Of a stretch of DNA of 64,000 nucleotides, positions 38,901 to 51,220 are shown piece after piece. Position numbers and translations under genes: made by a program. Source of the DNA: Stercorarius parasiticus (taxonomy: Eukaryota > Chordata > Aves > Charadriiformes > Stercorariidae); contig VWZL01002566.1 in assembly GCA_013396915.1 (NCBI GenBank), positions 62,001-126,000 on the forward strand. Reading direction: 5' to 3'. Position 1 is the first letter of the stretch; each line of letters starts with the position of its first letter. Below the pieces are notes generated by a model, which was not told the DNA's origin, ran no database searches, and worked only from the letters and a program-made list of their open reading frames with translations.

Positions 38901-41900
38901 CCATATTCCAGAGCCCTGGTGAAAACACAACAAGAACCCACACATACAGCAACTTCCTATAAAGCCTAAAAATTTTAAACGGATTTCTCTAAATCATTAG
39001 GCATACTTTTCTAACCTCTGGTCCTTTTAGACACACAGATTAAAAAAAACAAAAAAACCCAAAACCAAACAAAACAAACACAGAGAGAGAAATATAAAAT
39101 GCCTATTACTGCTTTTACATGAAATTAGTATGCAAATATGGCCAGCATCTGTATTTGTTTTTCATTAGGTCTTTGACAAATTAAGATATTTACTTCCCAC
39201 TGAGACTTAACATACTTATTTTCTAAATGACAATGAAAATATTTGTACCTATTCTAATTTAACAAATGGCTATGAATATCTACATTTTATTTTTTTAACA
39301 CATTTTTTGCACGTAGTGTGAAATGGAATGAAATCACTGTGCAAATATATGCTTACAATGTGATAAGCATTAAATGTCCATGCAATGAAAAGTCTTCAAG
39401 GTAAGATCTTTATACTGAAAGGGTTGCTGGACGTCATAAACATAAAAATAAGATTCGTGCAAATTAATTATTAGACGATGTTATTGTACACTGGAATCAC
39501 ACGAAGTGTCCTACACTCTTCAGTGCTTGATTTGCATATATAGAAATTCTCTCTCGCTGTGTCTCTTGCAGCACGTGTTTTTTATTGTTTTTTAGCCTAA
39601 ATGCGCAGAGAAATTCAGCTATTCAGAGAACATTGTTTGCTTTCCTTGCTTGAACATGCTTTCTGCCCCCAGGAAACTCCTAAAACAGAGCATCCAGGTA
39701 TAAAAGAAATGGAGCAAAGTGCTATCCCCAGACACACTAATATATAATTCACACTAACCAGGACAAAGATATGACTGAAAACATGGAAAGTAAATCAGAA
39801 GGGGAAAACCAACACTATTAAATAGAGAATAATATTTGCTTCTACTTCTACACATTCCTAGATCTTCTATCAGACGATTTCTCAACTTGGTTTTAAGCAC
39901 AGTTCCTATGTAACATGTGTAATAAAATATCTTAAGTTGTATAAATAATTTGTTGAGTCCATCTCCTTAAGGAGTGGGGATGTGACAGATAATTTCAGTT
40001 CCCTACCCTGAATAATATTCAATTTAAATTTAAGATGAGAGTGAATTTCTTTGTCTACACGTGTGCATAGGTATCTTTCTGTGTGTATGTGTAAACATAT
40101 GTGTGCAGTTACACACTTTAAAGCATCTACTAAAAGTATCCTTGCTATAAACAATAAAATATGTGCTGGAGAATATTAAAGGCAAGTGTCTTTGGCGTAA
40201 TTCTCTGCAAAGATTTTTCACAACCTATTAAATAGATCAAACCTGCGAAATAGTGGAGCCCATATTAATTCTTATAAAGACATAGTAATTTATGAGCCTA
40301 ATAAACATTTTCTTGACTAATCTCCAGGATAGTCAGTTTGTTAAACAACATCTTTGCATTAAGTACCATTAAAAAAGAACACAGAAATATATGATCAGTA
40401 AATAAACAAGCATAATAGTAAAATCTAAAATCCAACAGGTTTTATACTAGACATGCCTTAAGTTACAGGCATTTTTTGCCAGCATAAATTTACAGGAACG
40501 GGTATTTTTATGAATATATATACTGTGATTACATAGAAAAGAAAATCAAAATTGGATGAATACAAACATTGCTCCCTATAATTAGTATACTAACCAACTA
40601 CATTATTTGGAAAGTGCTTACAATAGTACGTTTGGAGGAATGAAAAAATGAACTCTTCAAGTGCACATTCTTACTGATATTGGTCAGTCAAGCCCTTTCT
40701 AGAATGCCATCAACCTCCAGCTGTGCATTCTGCAAATAGCTGTCACCTACCAAGTTATTGTTTAGCAAGTTTTGGTGTTTTTTTAAGACATTCAACTTCC
40801 ACCTTATTTTGTCAAAACATAGAGCAGCAAAGGATGCATCAGCAAAGTCTTACTGAAAAAGCCTCACTTTTGTCTGCTTCTTAGAAACAAAATCAACCCT
40901 TACAATTTACCTTTATAACAAAGCAGCTTTTCTCCATTGCATAGATTAATGGATTACTTTTTTCTTCTGGCCAAGCACAGGGTAGCTAAGGCTTGGTTTG
41001 TAATTCCCTAGAAAAGTAGTTTTGCTACGACAAGTACAGCATAAAGAAGTCCGCAGAGCACAACTTAAGTACAAGCAGATTTAAAGAGACCGAGTATGGG
41101 AGCTCTCCCTTTGCTTAGTATTTTAAAATTTATTCTGTAATGTAGATTAACAGACAGCCTTTGTCACCAGGTGTTAGAGCATGCTAAAGATCCAGAGTAA
41201 CAAGTCAAGGTTACACACCTACTCCAAGCCCTGATAGATCTGCATGTCTGTTGTTTTTATTTGTGGGCAGGTCACTATTTGATACTATGATTCTGAATAG
41301 AGTTCAGCAATGAAAGTTAAAATAGCGATAGTCAAATGATACAGTCTAGCATTTAGCGCTCGACCAGTTTTTACCAGTTACTATACAAAACCTGCTTTGA
41401 CACCTTTCTAAAAAGTTATCGAATACCGTGCTTATTGGCTTTAACATGATCAATAATTAAAAGACACTTAGCTAACAGTGCCTCAAAATTAGGATTTCTA
41501 GAATCAGAAGAAGAAATAGCGCACCCAGAGCACCAGCTTGAGTTGACGAGCTACCTGACTAAAACTTGCGTGAGTCCCCTATAACGATGACAGTTACAGG
41601 TTAGATGGTATTTACTGCTTAGATAAACACTTGGAGTTAGCGTCTCTGCAATCCAATGCGCTGCAGCTGGGCATCTCTGGCACTCTGCTTCTCATATCAG
41701 TTCATTTTACTTTAAAGTGTTCACAGCCTCTTAATTTCGGCTTTTTTAGGCAAAACATCAAAAATCTGGCAGTAGTGTGTCATCCCCTCTACAGGAGAAA
41801 ACAGGACAGCCTGGCGAAGAGCTTTTATCTAGGGCATATTCCCTGTTCGCAGTGACATCCTGTAGCTTCACTTTTCATGCTTGTGGCAATTAGCGCCTTC

Positions 41901-41927
41901 CTAAGAAAGGTTTGCTTAGGGAAAGGG
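35986..41927. other. Intergenic, no gene seen
   Basis: AT-rich unique sequence leading up to the CpG island, with an A-rich simple stretch at 39,042-39,080. No coding region is supported. Confidence 0.5.
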
Positions 41928-42845
41928 GAACGGCACCGAAAGAGCGAAACTCGCCGGACCTTCTCTAAAAAAAGAGAAAAAAAAAGAGGTAGTTTGATGG
42001 GGCGCAACCCTGCGGCCGGGCGCTGAGCGCTGCCCCGGGCGGCTCCGCTCCGCGCTCTGCCCTGCCCGGGGCACGTCCTGCCCGCTGGCACCGGGGGACA
42101 CCGGGGCGACAGTCTGGGGTTCGTCCGGCGGCACCGGGGCCAGGGGAGGGCAGCGGCGGAGCCCCCGGGACCGCTCCGCCGCACCGCCCTATCCCGGACG
42201 GGGCTGGCCGAGCCCCCCCGCCCGCCGGCACCCCCGCCGGGTCCAACCTCAGCCCAAAACAAAGAGAGGAGGAGAGCGAAGGCTGCCCGCCCGCGGGGGA
42301 GGGCGGCCGCCCCCCCTCGTCCTCGGCCGGACCCCGCCGGTGGCGGATCGGCGCGGCGGGGAAGGCACCCGCCCGCCCCGCACCGGCCGNNNNNNNNNNN
42401 NNNNNNNNNNNNNNNNNNNNNNNNNNNNNNNNNNNNNNNNNNNNNNNNNNNNNNNNNNNNNNNNNNNNNNNNNNNNNNNNNNNNNNNNNNNNNNNNNNNN
42501 NNNNNNNNNNNNNNNNNNNNNNNNNNNNNNNNNNNNNNNNNNNNNNNNNNNNNNNNNNNNNNNNNNNNNNNNNNNNNNNNNNNNNNNNNNNNNNNNNNNN
42601 NNNNNNNNNNGGGCACCGGCCGCTTTGAAGCCGGTGGTTGCGGGGGTGAGGAGAAGGGAAGAAGGGAAGGGGGGGGGACGAGGGGGGCGGATTTGCTGCT
42701 GCAAAGTCTCCCGCAGCCCAATGGCTCCCGCCGCCCTGCTCTGACATCAGCTCCGCCAGCCCGCGCCCCCATACTCCGCTCCCCCGGGGCTGCCGGCGGT
42801 GCCCGCCAGAAAGCCAGGGAGAACGGCCCCGGGGGGAATAAAAAC
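41928..42845. promoter_or_regulatory. CpG island, likely promoter
   Basis: The G+C content and CpG density rise abruptly here and fall again on the far side. This is the only such island in the window, and vertebrate CpG islands of this size usually cover transcription start sites. Visible candidate sites are a CCAAT box in GCCCAATGG (CCAAT at 42,718-42,722), a one-mismatch CRE TGACATCA at 42,742-42,749, and AATAAAA at 42,837-42,843 that could act as a weak TATA-like site. A gap removes the centre. Long open frames through the island, including those spanning the gap, arise because GC-rich DNA has few stop codons and are not evidence of protein. The direction is uncertain; the exon signals downstream favour the + strand. 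Confidence 0.7.
42390..42610. other. Assembly gap of 221 N inside the CpG island
   Basis: The unknown bases are flanked by GC-rich sequence (CACCGGCCG before, GGGCACCGGCCG after). Both edges carry the string GCACCGGCC, so the flanks may be overlapping or repetitive. Loss of GC-rich promoter sequence is common in short-read bird assemblies. Confidence 0.95.
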
Positions 42846-42918
42846 ATCCTGTCGCCTGGTCTGGGAGAAGCCGGAGGGGCAGCTTGCAAGAAGGGACGCT
42901 GCAGGCAGGATTTCAAGC
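42846..42918. other. Transition from CpG island to polypyrimidine tract
   Basis: Sequence of falling CpG content between the island and the acceptor tract. If transcription starts in the island, this could be first-exon or intron sequence. Nothing else is visible. Confidence 0.3.
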
Positions 42919-42961
42919 TTTTTCTTTCTTTCTTTTTCTTTTTTTTTTTTTTTCGCTTTAG
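42919..42961 (+). promoter_or_regulatory. Polypyrimidine tract with TTTAG, candidate splice acceptor
   Basis: About 40 bases of almost pure C/T, with one G at 42,955, end in CTTTAG (AG at 42,960-42,961). This is an excellent match to a vertebrate 3' splice site. It could also be a plain T-rich microsatellite that ends in TAG by chance. Confidence 0.4.
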
Positions 42962-43173
42962 ACCATGTGGACACTGAGCACTCTGCTTCCAGAAACACAG
43001 AAATGCCGCCGCTGTCCTCCCCGACCAAACACTTATTAACTAGTTCACTAATTGCAATGCTTATTATTCCCAGGGAAAGAATACGAGTTACTCTTGAAGG
43101 ATCCCTGTATCAACAAACCTTATGCAAGAGGCTAAGTGTAGCGATTCCCCTTGAATCTACAGTTATTTTTAAG
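42962..43173 (+). other. Candidate exon next to the CpG island (unrecognised)
   Basis: A 212-base interval lies between the strong acceptor ending at 42,961 and an AAG|GTACGTG donor (GT at 43,174-43,175). One frame is open across it, continuous with the open frame that starts at 42,799; 212 bases is not a multiple of three. The reading contains a PPLSSPTKHLL stretch but matches no protein family that I know. One of three frames staying open over 70 codons happens by chance often enough that coding is not shown. It would fit equally well as a 5' untranslated or lncRNA exon. I propose it only because acceptor, donor and CpG island line up in the same direction within a few hundred bases. Confidence 0.3.
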
Positions 43174-46100
43174 GTACGTGCTCTGCTAAATTCACGATCA
43201 AGGGCAAAAGCTCTGTGAAAAGAGGAGTGTGTTGTCTCTCAGAGTCATACATTAACACTCTGCAGTGCCTCATTTAGGCAACTGTGCAATTAAAGTGTCG
43301 GGAGCAGAGGGGCTTTTACAGAGAGGAAAGATGACAACAGCATTCCTCTGAAAAGCTTGACTACAAAGCATTACATGTTCATTACAAAAAGCCAGGGTAT
43401 GCAACAGATAAGATACTGCTTTAAGTTACAAGGGACCTACTGCTTTCTGTGCTCCATCCTCCTTAGTTATTATCTAACTTAAAAATACATGTCTGGAAAC
43501 CTAGGCAGTGAATGGAAAACGGAAGAATATCAAGAAAAAAATTATGCTAAATAATTAATGTCATCATTAGTGCCTACTGCATTTGTAGTTGGCTGGAGAA
43601 GCACAGTAAAACCCTGTTTATCAGAACTCCTTTAATCTAAACCTTCCTCTTTTTGGAATGTAGGTTACCCAGCTCCTGCTGCTAAGCACTTCCACTGCAA
43701 CTCTCCCAGCTATTAGAAATCCTCTGTGTTTGGCTGTTTTAGGCCTCTGTCATTTTGGGATGAGGCAGACCTACACGTTACACAGATTTTCAAATTAAAT
43801 AAACAAAAATATTTCCATAAGTCTCTAGAAGTGCTCATTAAACCAGGATTTGGATGACACAGGCGTACCAAGGTGATGTCACCTCATGGACCCCATACTC
43901 CACAGAGCAGGTAAGAAGGCCCTATGTGCCCTTACTTTTTGCTGTGTGACACAACACAACGCAGAGGGGGAAGCTGCCCCCCCACCTTACCAGCTAGGGT
44001 AAGAGAGCCTGTGAATTTAGACCCGCATTGCTTGAATGTCAGATATAATTTAGGAAGCCCTGCATGGAAGTAGGTTTTTATGTGCGGCGCTTTTACAGGT
44101 TACTGGCTGGTGTTTTTTTTACAACACACACATCGCCCAAAAGAATCAAACCTTTGAACCACTACATAGCTTAAGGAAACATCTCTTTGAAAAGCTTCTA
44201 TTTCAGGGGCAATCGGAAAACCAGAGAGGCAATTACTATTTTTTGTTTTTAGCTTGAGCCTTCAGCCTTTAACTTTTCTCACATTTTCCTTCTGGTTTCT
44301 CTTGTCCTGAGCACAGCTGACCCACATCTATTAATGTGGCAAAAACTTGTAATTGTGCGCGAACTTGTAATGCTACTGCAAAACACAACTACACATTCAA
44401 CTGGGCATCAAACTTCTGACCAGTCTGGAATTTAAGTCACTCAATTTAGAAGCCACATTTAGAAGTGTCTTCTATGCTTCAGTACCAATCTGTGCTCTAG
44501 CCATTAGGGATCTAAAAGAGGATCAAGATCCAATTAGAAAGAAAATGAGCTCCACACATTCTTTAAAGTTTCTGAAGACTTTCTTTCTGATAACATTTTG
44601 TTACACTCTCAAAATGACTGGAATCTGAGGTGTTAAGAAGATTAAGACTGGCATTGCCACTCCCTAGAGAAGCCATGCTAGCAAGCCAACCTGAAAAGCC
44701 ACCAATTCTCAGAAACTATCATTTGGTGCTAACAATTTCATGAACTGTTTTAAGTTCTAGGCACAGTTATGAGAAAGTATCAGCAAGCCAACATCAGCAA
44801 CACCTGAGCTGTGCTGGTAGTGTACGTCCCGCATAGGCTGTTTTCAGGATTGGTAAAGGCATGAAGACAGCTGAAGTCATGCTGGTGGAAGGTCTCCCCT
44901 TGGCTGAAAGGGCAGTCATTTTTTATACCATCCAGCTACAAAGTCAACGGGGTTCCTTAAATGTGCTGTGCTTATTCCTCTTGTTCTCCACAATGGAAGG
45001 AGTCAGCTTCTCCACCCAGTGACGTCCTCTGTTTCAACACCCTTTTTTAACTTAAATGCAAGGTTACCAGCCCCGCACAACTGGGTCTGTCTCTCCGCCC
45101 AGGTAAACATGTGTGTGATTTCAAGAGCTATGGTAAAGTGACATAAACTCAATCTAGGAAATACAAAACCAGCATCACAAAACCAACACAAAACCAGGTG
45201 GGAAAAACACTAACTTATGAAATAACACCTGCTCTTTTTCAGTTATCTGTTTATGTCTACTAATGGCCAATGCACTTGATAGTCTTACCACCACACAGAA
45301 ATTATGGCGGTTCCTGAATCCCCAGTGATGATCATTAGTGCTACTTCATGCTCCTTTTTCTTGAGTAAAGCAGCTTAGGACTTTTCCTGTCTCCATGGGC
45401 CTGGCTGTGGAGGTCATTATGTTTATTACCTTCAAGCTGAAGCATTTCAGGCTGTTCTAAAGGCAGTAACTTCACACGACTTACAGCCTGTGAAGAAATG
45501 CACATCACACCAATGCACAGCCACCTGCTCAGGCCTAGGTGAATCTTACGGGTAGGAGGGTCTAAGGTGTGAGTCCTGGTGTAGAAGACTCTCTCCTATG
45601 CTGTCTGGGGAGCTGTGACTCCTCGTGACCCATTGCAACCGCTGATCCCAGCCAGAACATCAAAACATATATTGCTGTTCTTGTGAGATAGACAGGTTTC
45701 TCTCAGCGCAGGAGGTACCCAAGCAAGGAGTCCAAGCTTTGCAGGATTTGTGACAATTCACTTCACTCGGGTTCTCTTAAAAGAGGAGAGCTGAAGGGCA
45801 GTCCAAATAGTTTATTAACTGGAAGACTGTTGGTGACTATGAGAGTTTGATGGGGAAAGAGTGTGAAACTGGATGCCAGGTTGCACACACCTTAATTATA
45901 CATTCCCGTTTAAATTTCTATGCCTAAGCAATATAGTGTAAAGTTAGTAATCAACAGAAATGGAGAAAAATGAAAATGTCTGAAGAAAAAAAGCAGCCAA
46001 CCCTTATTTCAGCAACTTATACTCCAGATATGCAACAAATCTTTGGAAAAGTTATCCAAATTTGAATACTAAGCCCATCAGTATTATGGGTGGCCAGTAC

Positions 46101-49100
46101 TTTTTCTGTACAAACATATTTAGATGAAGTAGAATAAATATGAAATCCATTTTTCTTTATCTCTCTGTTTGGTTTTTTTTTTAGATTTGGAGTAACTTGA
46201 TTTTCAGTGACATGGTGTTACAAAAATTACAGGTGGAACCAATTTAAAAAAAAAAAAAGCTACATTGAACTTGCAGAAATGCAGAAGTCTGAAAATGGAG
46301 CATCTAAGATGTACCAGGGATGCTCCACAAGGGTGTTGCAGCACTCGAAGGTGGTCCTCCCAGATCCAAAAGGTCCTGCTGAGCGGCACAGCAAGGGGGA
46401 GAAGCAAGCTCCAGACTACGCTTCCCACAATAAGCACAAGGAGAGGCAGGCTGGCTGCCATATTCCCCGGTTTCCAGCTGCGCTGTCCCTTCCCGAAGGA
46501 GCTGTGGATACTGGGAGCAGCAGGCCATGGTAGAGACCTTTGGAATTCGTTGCTTGGGAGCAGATGTGCCCTATAGGCTCCCGAGAGGGGAGAGGGATGT
46601 AGTAGCCACCCTCTATTTTGCTCCCATCCTCCCCACACCATTTCTGCTTGCTTTTGCTCCTTCCTGCCTGCATAGGTAGAGAAATAAATAAGACCCTTAG
46701 AATTTGGAAGGTAAAAGATGCTCAAGGGTGTTAAAGCAGGACATGAATGCAATCGTGTGGCTGCGCAGGTGAGACTCCAGAGCCTTCTGCCGCAAAACGC
46801 CTGCACTAATCCACTCTTGCCCTACTTACAAGGAGCTGTCAGTGTGGCTATTTGCAGCAAAAGCCACTTTAGCTTTGGGGCCAAACATCACAGGGTGGTG
46901 ATGAAGCGATGAGGGTATGGATCCATTTCAGTGTATCAAGTTTGTTAGAAAAATGCCTAGCTGCAGACAGGTTCTCCTGTCTGCTTTGCATATTCTTGCA
47001 CATGAAATAGCCCAGGCTGGCTAACGCTGTGGTGTTAGATAGCAGGAGGTTAAGGCAATGCTAAAAGGATTTTGCCCCTTCATTAAACTGCTACAGAACC
47101 GAAGGAATTTGGGGTGCAATACTTTCACTGCTATGGGAAAGCCGCAGCAGCCAAGTTTCATCTCCCACAGGAGAAGCTCCCCTTACTTCCCTTCATTTCT
47201 TCCAGGCCCCACATCTACTCTGATGGGGGTTCGCTGTGCAACATGCCAGCAATAAGCGACGTCCAACTCCCTGATGAGCATGAGGTAAACATTTCAAAGC
47301 TGCTCAGACAATAGTCTCTTTAATGGGGAAAATACCTAGATGCCAAAGACTGCAAATCATTGTAATTAGTAAGCCTGTATACGCCACACAAACCAGCAGC
47401 AGTCACTAGGGATGAAGCAAAACTTTCTGAAAGATGTTTGTATGGCCATATTAAAACATAACTCAGCAGCTCTGACTCTTGAGGGGGGTACGGATACAGC
47501 TCATCACCAGAAACAGTTTTGATTTTAGTAGTGTTTCATGTTTTTGTAATAAACTAAACCAAAACATGGAATAAAAGTGTCCCCAAAGCAGGATGTCTGA
47601 AACCTCATTCTGCCTTCAGATGTTTCAATCCTGGCCCACACTGGTCATAGTCGGTTTGTTCACGTGGGATTAACTTGTTCAAAGACCTTCTGTAAGGCCT
47701 CTACCCACCAGGTTTCGTTCTGTGCCACATATCCCAACATGCAGAAAGGTAATCAAATACACTTTTTCTTTAAGCACTTGAAAATGCATTACCTGGTACA
47801 ACAGGTAATTATTATTATTTTTAAAATATTAAATATTCATTCTCTGATATTGAAATACTGAAAAATAATTTTGTCCCCTTTACATCTTTTGAAGTAACCA
47901 TTTAAAACCATGAATCCGCTGAGACAAAGTTCCCCACGCTGCAGCGCGGCCATTCAGAGCAAGGAGCTGCAGCCCTGTTTGCCCAGTGCACATGCTGGCA
48001 CCGGGGGGTAGCAGTGGCACAGACCAGTGGCACCTGGCTCCAGCAGCTCCCATGGGCAGAGAAGAGGGGTACCTGATCAGTCCTTGGTGGGGCAGGGGTG
48101 CAGTGTCACCACTGGGCCCCCAGCCCACCTCTTTGGGTGGATGGCTGCAAGGTATTCGCAAGGGATCCAACCACGGCATCACCCTCATCACGCCTCAGAC
48201 TGAAAAATCTGGCACCTGAGAAGAAAAATGTCCGAAACAGTGGCCTGACTTAAAAATGAAGACCTTCATTTCTCTGTGCTGACAGCTTTTTCATCAGTAA
48301 AATGCAGATGCAAGTAATTACGACAGGGGATTAAGGAAAGCTAAAATGACCAGGGTCTGCTTGCATACAATGTACTTTTCACCCTAATCTTTTCAGTTTG
48401 GAAATCTTCCAAAAATTAAACAGTGAATAAATATCCCCCCCAGCAGCCATGTAGTTTACAAAGACTTGCAAAGTTTTTGATGAAGGACTCTACCATCTTC
48501 TAAAATGAATACTGCTAGCCTTTGTCATGAGAAACCTTAACCAACTTCTCTGGGACTCTAAAAATGTTTTATAGAGTAATCACGCAGTAACTGCATTGTA
48601 GAGAAATAAGGCAGTACTGAAAAATACTACAGCATAGTTATTGTGTGGCATTATTTCAGTAATGCAATGTGTTAGAGTTTAAACAAATTATTATAGAATT
48701 ATACTTTGACTAAAGTTTACGTTTGCAGACGTGTATATGTTTAGTATTACAGCCTTTTCCTTTAGACCTCCAGCACTGGTCACTGACCTTGTTAGTGACA
48801 GTGGCTGAGGCTAGGGTATAATAATAGTCAGTATAAAAGAAGTGTATGAAATTGCATTAAGCTCTGGTTAGAGTCCCTAGCAGATTGATCAGGTTTCAGT
48901 GATAACCTACTACTTTACAAAAGGTGTTTCCCTGCAATTTTCTGTCGCCTTATTTTTAAAGATATTTTTCAAAAGGCATTCTGATTTAGATGATATATAA
49001 TCACTACAAAGCCAAAAGCAACAGTTATGGATATAAATGTAGAAAAATGCATGAAAATAAAGGAGCATCTCTGTACTTACATATGCTTTCCAACATTTGG

Positions 49101-49944
49101 CCATCAGTAATAGTCAACCACAACTTTCTAAGACAAGTAGGGCCCTACAGCCTGTACTGAGCACCCTACAACAGACACTCAGAATGAGGCCACCCAGAAA
49201 ATAAAGAAAATAATCTCTATTTTTTTTGAATGAACTAACCTATAAACTCTATAATGAAGATCACAAGAAAATTATTTGTCCCTGTGTATCCTTCTAATAA
49301 ACCATCTGATACAATGACTTGCTTGGGGAAGGTTGTCTACGTTGCACAGTATGGCCATTCAGAAGTCAGAAACAGGGAGGATACATATTGCCAGTAGAGA
49401 AAAACAAATGGGGCTACCTAGTACTCTTAAGTAATTTTGTGCGTTTTATTTCCTTTATGATAGATAATTGATGTAGAACAGTTTAAATCCAGCTTAAATT
49501 CTGGCTAGTGTTTCTCTTGATTGCCACACTCAGCAGCCGGTGGGTCCCTTTCTGTTTCATGCTAGGATGGTTGTAAATTATGACATGTTGCTAAATGTAG
49601 ACAGGCATCACTTGGCTGAAGACTCCTCCTGTAGACATCCCTGCTGTACTAGAATATCATCATGGAATTAGTACGGGGTTTGAACATCCTCTGTCTGAAG
49701 GCAGGCCTTAACTGACATTGAGGGGCGTGACCTCAGGTAAGTCACCTGAATATCTATGTTCTACAAAATGACAGCTCGTTGACGTATTGCTCTCTGTAAT
49801 TTTTGTTTCATTGGTTTGTCGGTAAACTATTGAGATAAATGCTGTCTTTCACTTCTGTTTAGGTGCAGTTCCTACAAATATAGACCCCAACTCTTGCTTG
49901 AGATGTCTAGATGATATTGTAATGTGAATTAGGAAATGCCAGGG
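43174..49944. other. Intergenic or intronic, no gene seen
   Basis: AT-rich unique sequence. An A run sits at about 46,245-46,258. GC-richer patches at 46,280-46,560 and 47,930-48,180 hold overlapping frames (200 codons at most, 46,204-46,806 on -) without recognisable protein. If the candidate exon is real, this stretch would be intron on the + strand. Confidence 0.45.
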
Positions 49945-49948
49945 AGCT

Positions 49949-50312
49949 ATGACTGCAATCACAGATCTTGCTCTTCCATGTGTCGGTGATGAAGCTGCAA
50001 TTTGTAGTCCAAGGGCGATCAAAAGAGACTTCAGGGCCTTGGGACGGCTGGTAAGGGAATCTGGAGCACAGGTTATTTTTTCCTCTCTCCTTCCAGTTGC
50101 GGGCAGCAACATTGGAAGAAACAGACAAGCCCAATCTATTAATACCTGACTCCATGGCTGGTATAACCGATACAATTTTGGGTTTTTCGATGATGGGAGA
50201 GCCTACAATGGCAGCAGGCTTGCTGGCGTCAGATGGGATTCACCTTTGTGAAAGGGTAAAGTGTGTCTTTGCTCACCAGCTAGTGGGGCTCATTGACAGA
50301 TCCTTAAACTAG
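49949..50312 (+). pseudogene. CR1 ORF1 esterase-domain remnant
   Basis: CR1 ORF1 proteins carry an SGNH-type esterase domain, probably acting on lipids or in particle assembly. Two overlapping frames share the remnant. The first (49,949-50,149) reads RAIKRDFRALGRLVRESG and VIFSSLLPVAGSNIGRNRQA. The second (to 50,312) reads LLASDGIHLCERVKCVFAHQ and LVGLIDRSLN. The DGIHL pentapeptide is the conserved block holding the catalytic Asp and His of this fold. The upstream GxND-like block is degraded to VGDEAA, and the region with the nucleophilic serine is missing because the element is truncated. At least one frameshift near 50,149 separates the two parts. It is non-functional. Confidence 0.8.
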
Positions 50313-50442
50313 ACTTGAAGGGGGAGGGAGACAATATCAGGCTTGACAAGCTGTGGGACAACACCCAAGGTTAGAGGGACATGGTGCTAGCGAGGGCCCA
50401 CAGCCTGTTGCTCTGTGATGTGCTGGCTACATTGCAGCACAC

Positions 50443-51220
50443 TTGAAGTTTTACAGAGATGAGCTGGGGGCTTCTGAGGTAATAGAAGCCAAGAGGGAAA
50501 CACCAGTGAAATACTTGAAACGAATTGAGTGGTGTTCCTCTAAGAACGTGACACGGCTGACAGCCCAGCTGAAGTGCCACTACACCAGTGCACGCAGCAT
50601 GGGCAACAAACAGGAGGAGCTGGAAGCCACCGTGCTGCTAGAAAGCTACCACCTAATTGCCATTACTGAAACTTGGTGGGACGAATCCCATGACTGGAGT
50701 GCAGGTATCCGTGGCTATAGGCTGTTCAGAAGGGATAGGCAAAGAAGGAGGGGCGGGGGCTTTTTCCTCCACATCTAGAAATAAATAGAGTGTGAAGAGC
50801 TGTCTCTGAAGAATAGGCATGAGCAGGTTGAAATCCTATGGGTAAGAATAAGAGACTGAGGCAACATAAGGAACTTTGTGGTTGATGTCTACTACAGGCC
50901 ACCTGATCTGGGGGAGCCTATTGACAAAGCCTCCTTACTCCAGGTACAGGAGGCATTGTGCTCCCAGACTCTTGTCCTAATGGGCGACTTCAACCAGTTC
51001 CACATGTGCTGGAAAAGTGGCGCAGTGAGCTATAGGCAATCCAGGAGACTTCTGTAATGCATTGAAGATAACTTCCTAAGTCAGGTAATAGCCCCACCAG
51101 AGCAGATGCAATACTAATGGTGACCAACACAAGTGAGCTAATCGGTGATGTCAAGATTGGAGGCAGCATGGGCTGCACTGATCATGCGCTGGTGGAGTTT
51201 GCAGTCCTGAGGGATATGGG
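50443..51220 (+). pseudogene. CR1 ORF2 endonuclease domain, broken
   Basis: This is the apurinic-like endonuclease that nicks target DNA for CR1 insertion. Readable blocks in order are YTSARSMGNKQEEL, LIAITETWWDESHDW, GYRLFRRDRQRRRGGG, VYYRPPD, LVLMGDFNQFHMCW, and, after a frameshift near 51,115, GCTDHALVEF. The Glu of ITETW, the Asp and Asn of GDFN and the DH pair are retained, but the usual Asn of the first block (NARS in the family) is Ser here. Stop codons at about 50,776, 50,786 and 51,055 and the frameshift abolish translation. The block spacing otherwise matches the family, so the decay is by point changes rather than rearrangement. Confidence 0.85.

Noticed and set aside
41825..42916. 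363-codon open frame on the minus strand through the CpG island
   Set aside because: It runs across 221 Ns of unknown true length, and GC-rich DNA has few stops. No recognisable protein is seen on either side of the gap.
46244..46258. A run as the tail of a processed pseudogene
   Set aside because: The sequence before it shows no coding similarity, and there is no flanking target-site duplication.
46204..46806. 200-codon open frame on -
   Set aside because: No domain or homologue is recognised, several overlapping frames are open on both strands, and it reads through an A/T run. It is a chance frame in a GC-richer patch.
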